In this document: one piece after another, positions 28,701 to 37,641 of the stretch
How positions within the stretch are numbered: position 1 is the first letter of the stretch
Layout: each line of letters starts with the position of its first letter
From: a virus
Reading direction: 5' to 3' (one strand)
Length of the DNA: 64,000 nt
Virus record (IMG/VR): IMGVR_UViG_3300028388_002747
Span: 1 to 64,000 of that record
Position numbers and translations under genes: made by a program
The notes under the pieces: generated by a model
The model's database searches: none
Seen by the model: the letters and a program-made list of their open reading frames with translations, nothing else
Told to the model about the DNA's origin: nothing

Positions 28701-31700
28701 CCCCTAAAGATGATAAAACTAAAAAGGTTAAAGAATTTAAAGTTGGAGATAGAGTTGTAGATAAAAATTATAATGTATGGGAAATAATTTCTTTAAAAGA
28801 GTGGGAAGCAGAAACCAGGATTCCAGAAATGAAATCTGGAATAAAAGCTCGTTTTATTGAAAATGTACATCCTAATGAAAAGAAAAGGGAAATATTACAA
28901 AACCCAGACTCAACACAATATATAGAACCTGGAAGTGTAAATACTCTTCCTGTAAATATGACAGCAACTTTATCTGTTACTCCAGAGATTGTTGAATCTG
29001 ATACTACTAATGAAGAAACGGAAACAGATAATTTTGCTGACGGATTAGATTATTCTCAATTTGAAGATGAGGATGAAAAAGGTATGAGAGCTTTGTTGAA
29101 TAATCAAGAAACTTCTACAGTTACTCCTGAGAATTGGAAAGAGGTTGAGGCTTGGTTAAAAAATAAATTTCCTAATCTTCCTGTATTCAGAGTTAAGAAA
29201 ATGATAGAGGGTACAGATGGTTCTAAGAATTGGGGTATGTTCCATAAAGGAGCATTGTATATATATGAGAACGCTGAAACTGGTACAGTGTATCATGAGG
29301 TTTTTGAAGCTGTTTGGAAAATGTTTACTACTCCGGAAGAAAGAGCTCAAATTATGAATGAGTTTAGATTTCAGGAAGGAACATTTACTGATAGATTTAC
29401 TGGTAAAGAATATGAATATGCTACAGCTCCTGCTGAAAGAATTAAAGAAGAACTTGCAGAAGAATTTAGAGATAAAGTACAATTTAATATCAATCCAAGA
29501 AGAAAGAAAGGGAACTTGATAACTCGTATTTTTAATGACATTATTAATGCAATTAAAAACTTTGTATTTGGTAAAAAGGCTCGTACAAATATCGAACAAC
29601 TATTTGAAAAAATAGAAGGTGGACAGTATGCACGATACTCACCTTATGCTGCTAAATTATCATATGCTCAAGTAGGAATACAGGATATTGCTACAGCTAA
29701 GGGAGACCAGACTTCAGCGTATAGAGCTGCTATTAATGAAATTCCTGCACAACAACAACATGATATAATGCAAGAAATGACATATCAGGTCTTGCGTAAA
29801 CTTATTACTGATAATGAAACTTTATTTTCATTAAATGAAACAACTTTTAATAAACAACAATTATATAAAGAGTTGAAAATGAAAGTAATAGGTAAGGTAG
29901 GAGCTATGGTAAATACTCTTGCTAAACAAATTAATAGTGGTGAAAAGACTGCTGAAGAGAATAATCCTAGAATAGATACAAACAAACATTTAATTAATCT
30001 TATTAATAGAGAGTGGCCAAACATTGTTTCTAATCATGAAGAGTTATTGAGACAATACGAAATTACTTTTGATGAAAATGATGAATTGGAAATCAGAAAT
30101 TATGAGAAATCAAAGAATGATCCTTATGGTAGTGCTATAAAAAGAGATCAATATAGAAAAGCTTCTTATGCTGTTAAGTTTTTATTAGGTAGTTTGCCTA
30201 GAGTGGATGCTTCTAACAACATATTAAAGAGTTCTATTAATGGAGCTCAATTGATTCCTTCAGATAAAGTGGTTATTGATTTAAAGAATCAATTATATGA
30301 TGCTGTAGATGTAGAAGAAATGTTTGATAGATTAGGAAAAATAGCTATTAAAAATCCTAATTATGCAAACCTTTATAAAAGATTGACAAACAACCCACCA
30401 AGCGAATTTGCTGATTTAAGTAATGTTGATGAAAGAGGCTGGGAATTAATTGGTGGTTTCTGGAAGTTAATGAAGAGCCAACACCCTGATGTACTTGCTG
30501 TTTTTGTTATGTCAGACAGTGTTCAGATAGGTGATAGTGCATTAGCTGGTGCAGCTAGAGCAGCTAAAAGAACTATGATAATGTCTATGATAGAGAAAAT
30601 TAAAAAAGGCTCTGACTTTTTTGATTATAATAGACAAACAGGTAAATACACAAGTTCAGATTTAATTAAGAAAAAACAATTAAATAGATCTGCACCACAA
30701 TCTTATACACAATTTTTAGAGCATTTTAATATTGATATAAAGGCTACAGATATTACTAGTAAACTAACAGATAATCAAAAAAGAACTTTTTTTGAGGCAG
30801 TAGATGGTATACTTCTTAGTATGAAAAATATTGAGGATATGGTTAATATATCTACTACTACTTTAGATATTGATGGTAACTTAATGAAGTTAGGTACAAT
30901 TCAAGCTATAATAGAAAACCCAGAGTTTGAAAGTACTTATTTTAATATAAATAATGAGAAAGCTCAAACTTATATTGGTACTAATGCACTAAGTAATATT
31001 TATCATGTCCTTTCTAATAGCAAAATCAAAAAATTTGAAGACTTAAAAGGAACTGCTTACAACTATTTAAGAACAGATAGTTTTGCAAAAGGGTCTTTAA
31101 TCTTAGACAAGATATTTAATATGTCTGGTAATGGAGCTAAAAGAAAGAATAGTGATTTAGTTCTTAAACCAGTGTATATAGATGGTACAGTAGATCAACG
31201 TAAAGGAAAGAAAAAACAATCTTCTAAACTTACTTACAGACAAAGGTTCTTACAAGAACTTAATCTTAATTTAGATGGTGTATACATGAACCTAGTACCA
31301 GGTGATGCTTCTCTGGAACATGCAACTCGATTACATAACTCCAGAGATCCATTTGTAACATTAGAAGAAGTACAGGCTAAAACTTATGATCAAATATTTG
31401 AAGATTATTTTAAAGCAGAAGTTGAGTTAGTACGCGATGAAAGAATTGTAGATTCAAGACATAATAATAAAGAATTAAGATTTTTCAAAGAAATTTTAAT
31501 GAATGGTATGGATAAGAAAAGATACAACGCTTTGATGACTGCCATTAATAAGAAAACTAAAACAAAAGGTTACACTGTATCTATTGAAGAAATTTTAAAA
31601 GAATACAAAAAAGACATTATAGATTCTGTAGAGTTATTTATTACTCAAGAAGCACAAGATACAGAAGCTATGCTAAATCAATTTGGTGCAATTGTTTACA

Positions 31701-34700
31701 CTGATGAAGGTATTGATGTTACAGAATTAAAAGCTGAGCCTAATTCACTTTTAGCAGAAAATACAGAATTAGATGCTGATAGTTTAAGAAGCAGTATGAA
31801 AGCTGTTGCTATTAATTACATGATTGCAAATATTGAGCTTCATAAAGTTCTTTATTCAGATCCATATCAATATGGGGATGAGTTAAAACGTATTAAAAAC
31901 TTTAACTCTCCTAGACAACCTCTTATGACTGTAAGTAAAAATGTTGGTAAAGTGTTACATAAACTTTATAACAAAAATTTTGCAAAAGATGATATTGGTT
32001 ACACTGATATGCATAGAAATCATTTCCGTACAATAACTTTTGAAGATGTTGTACATCAATATGGTATACCAGGTTATGAAGGAGATACTTATGATGAAAC
32101 TGATGGTGCTGGTATTATTACTTTAAAATCTTATAGAAAATATGCTATTCTAGCTAATCAATGGAGCACAGATAATGAACGTCAATATAGATATGAGATT
32201 GCTTGGGAAAAGAAGCATAAAAAATTAAAACTAACTGATAATGATAAAAAAGTTTTAGCTGAAGGTGATCCAAAAATTAAAAGTACATTCACTCCATTAA
32301 AACCTATTGTTTCTGGAAACAAAGCGAATGGTAGAAATTATAATGATACTGTTTTAGATAAATATGCACTTATGGCATTTTCATACAGAACATTATATGA
32401 AATAAATCCGGAAGCCAATGCTTTGAATTTGTATGACAGAATGATGGATGAAGATATTGATTATGTTGTATTCAAAAGTGCTAGAAAAGTAGGAGCAGAA
32501 CAGGTATTACCATTGTATGATAAAGATGGTAATGTTACTACTGCTGAATTTACTGAAATAACAAACCCTAATGTACCACATATTATTACAAATATTCCTT
32601 TTGATATTATGTCTGTACAGAGTGAAGTTCCTTCTAAAGACACACATAAGATAACAAGAGGTAGTCAGATTACAAAACTTGCTACATTAGATTATATGCA
32701 AGCTGGTGTTCCTATTGACTTTATGCAAGAAGAAGATAACTTTGAAAAAAGATGGCTCGCTTGGGCCAAGCTTGAAGATAAGACTTCATATAATAATGGA
32801 GACAATCTTTACAATTTAATACAAAGAAACCAGCAGTTACTTGAAGCAAAAACTAAACTAGGATATAGACAACTTTTAAAAGAATTTGGAATTAAAGAAA
32901 CTGTTTCTGGTTACACTTTAGTAGATAGAAAAAAATTAATAAATACTCTAAAAGGAGAAATGCTCAAACGTGAGATCAATCATAACATTTCTTCTGCTTT
33001 TGATGAGTTTGAAAAAGGTGAAGTAGTTTTAGAAGCTACTCCAGCTTATCAACAAATAAGACATATTCTTTATTCTATTGCAGATAGTAGAGTAGTTAGT
33101 CCTAAAATTACTGGTGGATTTAAAGTACAAATTCCTGCGACTCTATTAGAAAGTAAAAAGATAAAGCCTGAGAAAATTAATGGTAAAGATGCTTATGTAT
33201 CTGACACATTAAAATTTTATGAAGATGAAGATGGTAAGCGTGTTTGTGAAATAATGGTTGCTAGATGGTTCAAGTCTGATAAAACAGATGAAGAACTATT
33301 AAATGAATGGTATGTACTAGATAAAGATGGCAACAGAACTTCAGAACTTACAGAAAAAGGCAAGAAAATTTTATCAGGTATAGGTTTCCGTATTCCTACT
33401 CAGAAACAAAATTCTATTGATTCTTTTGTAATTAAAAAATTACTTCCTGAAACATTAGGAGATAGTGTAGTGGTTCCTTCTCAAATAGTACAGAAAGTAG
33501 GATCTGATTTTGATATTGATAAACTATCAATTTATTTAAAGAATGTATTATCTAATCCTGATGGTACTGTATCTATTATAGAATATCAAGATGACTCAAA
33601 TTCTACTATTGCTGAAAGATATAATCAATACATAAGAGGTGAGGTTAAAGAGTACAGAGAAATTAGAGAAGAAGTAGAAAGAGACTCTATTGAATATTCT
33701 CAACTTAGAGAAACTATTAATAACTATTACAACGAATTTTTAAGTAAAGTAAATGAAGCAAAAGAAGATTTTATTTTACCTCTTTCTAATGAATTAAATA
33801 ATTTACAAGAGCTAATTCAAAATAAAAAGTCTGCTTCAAAAGAAATTTATAGTATGGGGTATAAGATATTCAAAACTTTATCTCCAGGCTTACAAGACTC
33901 TTTTTACAATTTAGATTCAGTAATGAACAGTGAAGTTGTTAATGGTAAAATGAGTAGATGGGAAAAAACTTTAAGATTTAAATCTCATGCAGAAGATTGG
34001 ATTGCTGACATTACAGAAAATGAAATAATTTATGATTGGACAACACCTAAAGGTGTTAAGATGAGTGATACAATTGAGTTATCAGAGATTAATAAATTAA
34101 AAGCTCTTATAGCAAACTACGATTTATTTTTAGCTGAATCAGGATTTACTTCTGAAACTATTACACAACATAAAGCTAAATTAGATTCTCTAAAACAAAA
34201 TAAAAAGGAGTATCATAAAGTAAAAGATGCTGAAAGATCTGGTTTATCTGCTGTCAAGAGTAAATTATATCAAGCATTTAATGAAGAGTTCAATAAAACC
34301 CTTGCTGAAGAATTTGATTTAATGTCCATGGAGGAGTTTGGACAACAAAATATGGACTTACAAAACTCTAAACAAGCTTTAGAAAATGAATACATACAAA
34401 GTCTTCAAGATTTAGTTAGTCATCCTTTAAACTTTAATAATCTTGTTAAACCAAACTCTGCTGATCCTATGAAGAAAATAGCAAAGGCTATTAACAGAGA
34501 TTTAGGTAGAACAGAAATAGATTATTCTTCTCCAGGGAATATGATGAGAAGAAGATTTATGTCAGGCTTACGTCAGGCATTTGTTAGTGGAAAATACGCA
34601 ATTGGTATTGCTGCTGTAAACCAAACTAATCATTCTTTAATGCAAAGATTTGTTTCTTATCTAAATACAGATAGGATTCTTGATGAAAGTATAATTTCTT

Positions 34701-37639
34701 CTGAAGACAGATACTGGTTAAAAGTTAATGGTGGAGAAATTATGTTTAAAAACAAAAACACTGTTACAGTTGGTGGTAAACTTTACACTACATTTTCTGG
34801 TATTACAAATGCAGTAGGGGAAAACATTTCTGATATTGTAGGTATGTTTATTGATGGTTATGTTGATATATCAGCCGGCCCTTGGATTATGGAGATAGGT
34901 GCTACACCTACTACAGCTTCAACATGGCTTACACTTATTAAAGCTGGGGTTCCTGTAGAAGAAGTTGCTTATTTTATGAATCAACCTATTATTAGAGAGT
35001 ATCTACAAATGCTTGATAATGCTGGATATAGTTGGTTGTTTATAGATGATTATGTAGATTTATTTTTAGAAAAATATGAGCCTAGTAATCCTGTTGAAAT
35101 TACAGAAATGCCTAGTCTCGCTACTATGAAAAAGACTATTAAAATGTCTATGGAAGACATGCAAAAAGATGATAGTACTCTAGCTCAGCAGCAGTTTATT
35201 CTTAAAGAATTTATGAAGTACAGTATGATGGCTAGTCATATGTTTAGAGTTACACAAGGTACTAACTTTGATACAGCTAATTTTAATGATGGTTTCTTGA
35301 TTTTTAAGAAAAGATTACAATTAGAATATGCTAAGAATACAATTATATCTTCTGCTAAAGTAGAGAATGATAAAATAGTATATGACACTAATGCTGCTGA
35401 TGCTATACTTAACAACTCTTTCTTAGGTACATTAAAAGATATGTTGTATAATGTAAGAAATGCAATGTCTGAAGTTCTTATTTCAGATAGACCTAGTAAG
35501 ACAAGAAATGGAATAAGTACTAGATCTGTTTTAGAAAAAGTACTTTTACCATATGTACAATTACCAGATAGAGAATTTTTAAAAGTTTCAAAAAGAGCTG
35601 TAAATGATTTATTTGATTGGTTTGTGTTTAATAAAAGAGGATTAAATGGTGCTGGTGTTATTGCAGAGATTTTGTTAGGAACTGATACGGCTGCTAGTGC
35701 TGCTAGTCAAATTATGGATTTTAAAAAGCAAGTTGAAAATACAGCTAATCATACATTACATGGAAATATAATTCTTGATTCTATACAATATGAAAGTGGT
35801 TCTAATAAAAACAAACCAGATAACTTAATGATTGTTAGAAAGGAAAACAAAGTGTATGATCAAAACTTAGTGATTGCAGCTTTTAGAGAATTAAGAGATT
35901 ATCTTGGCACAGAAAAAGGAGGGCTTTATGGTAAGTTGGTAAGATTAGCTTTGTTACAAAGTGGGTCTAATAATTCAAGAATTTCTTTTAGTAGTCTCCT
36001 ACCTTTTGAAGATTTTATAGAAGTGTATAAAGTTCCATTGAGTGAGATTAATAAGTCTGAAGAAATTTCACACTTTGTTCAATTAGATGTGTTCCAAAGA
36101 AACAATTGGAATAATGATACATTAGTTCCTTTTAAAAGAGAAACTATGATACCTTATGAAGATAGGTATGGAAGACAGAGAATGTTTAAACCTAATTCTG
36201 ATAAAGTACATAAGAATTTTAAACTTGCTATGAATAAAAAAATAATCCCAAAAGTAATTAATATTAACATGTTTAGTAGAGAAGCTGCTAGTGATATTAT
36301 TGTTTACAATTGGGAAGTTAAACCTACAATCACTGATGAAGATAGAGCTGCTGGTATAAAAACTATTAAGGCTAAAAAAGCTGCAATGAAAAAAGCAGGA
36401 GACCGTTCTTATAGTAAAAAAGCTCTAATGAAAAAAGTTTACATCAGAGATAAAAATAATCAAAGAGTACCATTAGAACACCAAACTAAAGGTAAAGGAG
36501 ATAAAGTTTATTACAATCATGTTTATAAAGCAATTAATGCTTGGGGAGATGGCACAAGAGCTGTAGAAATGTATGGTAAGTTACATCCAGATTCTTTAAT
36601 GTCTACAGTAGGTAGATCAGGTGTTCTTGATAATGGCTTTGAAAAATATATAGAAGTTGAAGATGAAGTTATTGAAGATATATTTAATCAAGAGAATATG
36701 ATTGATCTTCAACAAGAACCTATGGAAATGGCATTTTCTGAAGAAAACCAGAAGAAAATAATCAGTGGTGAAAAAACTATGACTACAAGAAATAATAGTG
36801 AACATAGTGGTATATACAGTATTAGAGGTAGAAAGTTTTTAATTACACCTAGAGATGGAGTTAATGGATATATGGATGTACAAGATGCAGGTGGAGCTCT
36901 TGCTGTAGTAAAAGCAGAAGCCCTTCCAACAAAAGCTACTAAACGTAATAAATATCCAGTATCTGTTGATGGAACTACTTATTTTGCTATGTATCAAAGT
37001 ACAGTGGATTTTATAAATGGAGAAACTAGAAAGTATGTTTTTGATATAAAAGATGTTACAGATGAAGTAGCTCAAGATAAATTAGATACAGAGGAAAGAG
37101 TAGCTGCAAATGTGGCTGCTGCTACCTCTCCTTTAGCTATAAATATTTACTCCACAGATAAAAATGGATTTGAAGAACTAAGTAACTTTAGTAATAAACG
37201 TCCATACACTGATAGTAGTGGAAGAAAATTTGCTACTGTAGAGGCTGCCTATCAATTTTCTAAGTCTCATTTTGCTACAGGCAACAATGATACTGTAAAA
37301 AGACAAATTTTAAAATCCACAACTGGAGCTCAGGCTAAAGCTCTTGGTAAAAAAATTCAAGGTCTTAATAAAGAATTATGGGATAAAAATGCTGGCACTA
37401 TAATGTATAGAATTATCAAAGATAGTTTCTTACAAAACCCAGATCAAATACCATTATTAATGTCTACTGGTGATGCTATATTAACACATATAAGTGGGCC
37501 TAAAACAGATAAATGGACAACATTATTTCCTAGAATTTTGACACAAGTCAGAAGTGAACTATCTTTAGAGAATATTAATACTGATAAAAATAAACCAACA
37601 GGTTTACCTGAGATAGACAGAACAAATGAAAATTGTTAA
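22712..37639 (+). CDS. Giant virion polyprotein with RNA-polymerase-like DFDID core, ASCH and NADAR domains
   Basis: 4975 aa in one frame, the largest gene here. In order: Gly-rich hydrophobic segments (about residues 90-120 and 190-215), long coiled coils (about 985-1250), a degenerate zincin-like HEVFE (2195-2199, second His replaced by Glu), SH3-like stretches, then R3560-x-P3562 and D3599-F-D-I-D3603. That layout matches the RxP...DxDxD core of RNA polymerase beta' (E. coli R425/P427 and D460-D464), which binds the catalytic Mg. Residues about 4671-4790 resemble an ASCH domain (SGEKTMTTR) and about 4811-4955 a NADAR domain (ELSNFSN, TVEAAYQFSK). It is likely a virion-borne early transcriptase with extra effector domains. 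Polymerase assignment rests on motifs only. Confidence 0.7.
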   Translation: MGKQQNKPGIPVVKPISDAAYQPTPDLAQPNFNVDGSPRSLDDLWNAGIARNRTDYIEQLPLKDMYIGGRYNNTIPGTDYESTHGAQQSGLEQAFNGVVKGVNLAGTTVLGGFGTLYGVGKAVLPGGKLSDIWDNEIMQSLDEWNKKVDEEWLPNYYSAKETNSKWYETDNWFTTNFLFDKLIKNSGFAVGAMISGNIANAGLMRTGTAIASQASKLEKLAKAKKGFESFTPLLRNTSRAFSQGKNIEAATILEKEITSMADLSLRAKSLSELATQTNKFVNLSNNFRRSAVALYSSAGEANFEALQSSNEYRESLIQAYIDANGVHPTGEELAEIDGKVNRLGATAFIGNMALLGVTEWFQLPYLMGSTYRTTKSAANRFVRETGEITFDEAGKAMAKPKNWAEKSFGRLYKGSRYIIDPKEAFQEMGQFALQVGSENYYDKAYETGEADWWVDGVLHGFFGRDNETGEGVGAFVSKEGIEGGIMGMLTGGFMQGRQKYVADRTKATNTQNFIEELNNSPTFKDAYKQKLRDANRGIALAELQEEAIKQGNELEAKDIRHDMMFNYMYNKIKYGRKDLIAADFDMMISKGSTTDGLNELKEEGFANIDDTITTFTERANRMKEFMNKIELMAGNINQVYAGQVVTDSEGNTKPAYSEAVIEKMTYAASKIADYDVRIPQLEANLGNKNIVNTQNILDNLDNAKALDEARIEEEIKIESALENRQVRKDEALKLAKELDDYVELQERKKYFYNEYNDMISNPAKYDVPEADIQVPTEQTPITVTTKNGDREVMLGKEYRLGTVVKYDKNNKQVFRAPTLTIIEQKEDGTLVVQDTKGKVSEVTPEQLEDYDLIDPEKTTKTENFFLAHWNDVFIHQGIKHTKGKRKGKPIEGRLQLTKDHKGLNFVFINDQGKKKVVPLENSHFIADKAKGFTMPRVRKVGEVTPAQQTATNELISESGFTEDVAPHIDKRNKILDELFDQLSDKQKKADKLIAAKKKQIEKNQKELNKLKGKIREAKADKRVKGTFRFKTEARKALQKAMQLSNMQRQLENEIEQLEDQISDIDVAQQTILNIVDNLEKYSEKPTEFLEELQFDLLNIEEAKEKTVKQIDAIKDLISSTKAAIKSAVKYLENLINKFEAKNPDIPLFIGKRFMDNADNLLQGEIQNLLDTIELTEEQVIVPDEARVEQLEEHYEMMMEDMVVLDRQHKAMQVVIEKFEEVAANWKLQKVEEAVFGDNEALAQELIDTQEDSGTPISSAEENQNYEPEDKKEQYNVVLSTKPFSGRINPLTEEWEEPREHHKRANRFGFRFESLDNKEDIQGVVLNQKTEAGIADGLMEHLAGDSGVDPSDTLAFLMVVNTREGLRPVDEFGNPIMDGKDVLNRAVYQVFPKEDKDGKLTAYYKGKKQSMFRNTADSVDALTEKYIAWREKEVNKEERSPAEAVKVSFGVPTYATYLDENGEEQRDYAVRTNVKDAGLADENRLGNEDVLLVGTTNDTITQGTTSFTNALGRVFLRSDNGLTRLDNRKHTPEEAEVIFDVLFRLAQIAQDKKSLKGEEVTRLTNWLKSVVYWGHVKDQDGKVKKKGYNSIWFDWVVNDATNKKEPRLFFSKSEQSVALTPTSLNGNKNSILHILEQMYLNVDAKRVNEASFNAAYIQITGIDSKGQPITKKWPNYQSYLLSDKSPDSKGQLTQNRTTPVPLATNLSPITPTSPVNRNGIYFTRVGGMEEMYVEPESKAAPPTATPEATETAEKEEKSVEEVLETTESEKQGYTLDGVENNLFTLKNKDTVFFKMDLAKAKEVFEELGVNLKDSISKIKFVQQLLARQILDVQLTTEIIKARAKEKNIPELQAAISIGVDIFNDLSINFSGITNTKPVEYVPKKPNMDGKESNVIDVDGLGKVVYTFDMAKAQKLLEADTLSDPDKRAEFILKLFQEGILNPTADTKVVTKVAENTGKTPLQVVLKAVKTIFKQVEPHFVLEERPTDETIEAPKKPETPKDDKTKKVKEFKVGDRVVDKNYNVWEIISLKEWEAETRIPEMKSGIKARFIENVHPNEKKREILQNPDSTQYIEPGSVNTLPVNMTATLSVTPEIVESDTTNEETETDNFADGLDYSQFEDEDEKGMRALLNNQETSTVTPENWKEVEAWLKNKFPNLPVFRVKKMIEGTDGSKNWGMFHKGALYIYENAETGTVYHEVFEAVWKMFTTPEERAQIMNEFRFQEGTFTDRFTGKEYEYATAPAERIKEELAEEFRDKVQFNINPRRKKGNLITRIFNDIINAIKNFVFGKKARTNIEQLFEKIEGGQYARYSPYAAKLSYAQVGIQDIATAKGDQTSAYRAAINEIPAQQQHDIMQEMTYQVLRKLITDNETLFSLNETTFNKQQLYKELKMKVIGKVGAMVNTLAKQINSGEKTAEENNPRIDTNKHLINLINREWPNIVSNHEELLRQYEITFDENDELEIRNYEKSKNDPYGSAIKRDQYRKASYAVKFLLGSLPRVDASNNILKSSINGAQLIPSDKVVIDLKNQLYDAVDVEEMFDRLGKIAIKNPNYANLYKRLTNNPPSEFADLSNVDERGWELIGGFWKLMKSQHPDVLAVFVMSDSVQIGDSALAGAARAAKRTMIMSMIEKIKKGSDFFDYNRQTGKYTSSDLIKKKQLNRSAPQSYTQFLEHFNIDIKATDITSKLTDNQKRTFFEAVDGILLSMKNIEDMVNISTTTLDIDGNLMKLGTIQAIIENPEFESTYFNINNEKAQTYIGTNALSNIYHVLSNSKIKKFEDLKGTAYNYLRTDSFAKGSLILDKIFNMSGNGAKRKNSDLVLKPVYIDGTVDQRKGKKKQSSKLTYRQRFLQELNLNLDGVYMNLVPGDASLEHATRLHNSRDPFVTLEEVQAKTYDQIFEDYFKAEVELVRDERIVDSRHNNKELRFFKEILMNGMDKKRYNALMTAINKKTKTKGYTVSIEEILKEYKKDIIDSVELFITQEAQDTEAMLNQFGAIVYTDEGIDVTELKAEPNSLLAENTELDADSLRSSMKAVAINYMIANIELHKVLYSDPYQYGDELKRIKNFNSPRQPLMTVSKNVGKVLHKLYNKNFAKDDIGYTDMHRNHFRTITFEDVVHQYGIPGYEGDTYDETDGAGIITLKSYRKYAILANQWSTDNERQYRYEIAWEKKHKKLKLTDNDKKVLAEGDPKIKSTFTPLKPIVSGNKANGRNYNDTVLDKYALMAFSYRTLYEINPEANALNLYDRMMDEDIDYVVFKSARKVGAEQVLPLYDKDGNVTTAEFTEITNPNVPHIITNIPFDIMSVQSEVPSKDTHKITRGSQITKLATLDYMQAGVPIDFMQEEDNFEKRWLAWAKLEDKTSYNNGDNLYNLIQRNQQLLEAKTKLGYRQLLKEFGIKETVSGYTLVDRKKLINTLKGEMLKREINHNISSAFDEFEKGEVVLEATPAYQQIRHILYSIADSRVVSPKITGGFKVQIPATLLESKKIKPEKINGKDAYVSDTLKFYEDEDGKRVCEIMVARWFKSDKTDEELLNEWYVLDKDGNRTSELTEKGKKILSGIGFRIPTQKQNSIDSFVIKKLLPETLGDSVVVPSQIVQKVGSDFDIDKLSIYLKNVLSNPDGTVSIIEYQDDSNSTIAERYNQYIRGEVKEYREIREEVERDSIEYSQLRETINNYYNEFLSKVNEAKEDFILPLSNELNNLQELIQNKKSASKEIYSMGYKIFKTLSPGLQDSFYNLDSVMNSEVVNGKMSRWEKTLRFKSHAEDWIADITENEIIYDWTTPKGVKMSDTIELSEINKLKALIANYDLFLAESGFTSETITQHKAKLDSLKQNKKEYHKVKDAERSGLSAVKSKLYQAFNEEFNKTLAEEFDLMSMEEFGQQNMDLQNSKQALENEYIQSLQDLVSHPLNFNNLVKPNSADPMKKIAKAINRDLGRTEIDYSSPGNMMRRRFMSGLRQAFVSGKYAIGIAAVNQTNHSLMQRFVSYLNTDRILDESIISSEDRYWLKVNGGEIMFKNKNTVTVGGKLYTTFSGITNAVGENISDIVGMFIDGYVDISAGPWIMEIGATPTTASTWLTLIKAGVPVEEVAYFMNQPIIREYLQMLDNAGYSWLFIDDYVDLFLEKYEPSNPVEITEMPSLATMKKTIKMSMEDMQKDDSTLAQQQFILKEFMKYSMMASHMFRVTQGTNFDTANFNDGFLIFKKRLQLEYAKNTIISSAKVENDKIVYDTNAADAILNNSFLGTLKDMLYNVRNAMSEVLISDRPSKTRNGISTRSVLEKVLLPYVQLPDREFLKVSKRAVNDLFDWFVFNKRGLNGAGVIAEILLGTDTAASAASQIMDFKKQVENTANHTLHGNIILDSIQYESGSNKNKPDNLMIVRKENKVYDQNLVIAAFRELRDYLGTEKGGLYGKLVRLALLQSGSNNSRISFSSLLPFEDFIEVYKVPLSEINKSEEISHFVQLDVFQRNNWNNDTLVPFKRETMIPYEDRYGRQRMFKPNSDKVHKNFKLAMNKKIIPKVININMFSREAASDIIVYNWEVKPTITDEDRAAGIKTIKAKKAAMKKAGDRSYSKKALMKKVYIRDKNNQRVPLEHQTKGKGDKVYYNHVYKAINAWGDGTRAVEMYGKLHPDSLMSTVGRSGVLDNGFEKYIEVEDEVIEDIFNQENMIDLQQEPMEMAFSEENQKKIISGEKTMTTRNNSEHSGIYSIRGRKFLITPRDGVNGYMDVQDAGGALAVVKAEALPTKATKRNKYPVSVDGTTYFAMYQSTVDFINGETRKYVFDIKDVTDEVAQDKLDTEERVAANVAAATSPLAINIYSTDKNGFEELSNFSNKRPYTDSSGRKFATVEAAYQFSKSHFATGNNDTVKRQILKSTTGAQAKALGKKIQGLNKELWDKNAGTIMYRIIKDSFLQNPDQIPLLMSTGDAILTHISGPKTDKWTTLFPRILTQVRSELSLENINTDKNKPTGLPEIDRTNENC

Positions 37640-37641
37640 TT

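Noticed and set aside
29156-29599. 147-aa antisense ORF inside the 4975-aa gene
   Set aside because: Low-complexity Phe/Ser/Lys composition typical of the reverse strand of AT-rich coding DNA; no start context or partner genes.
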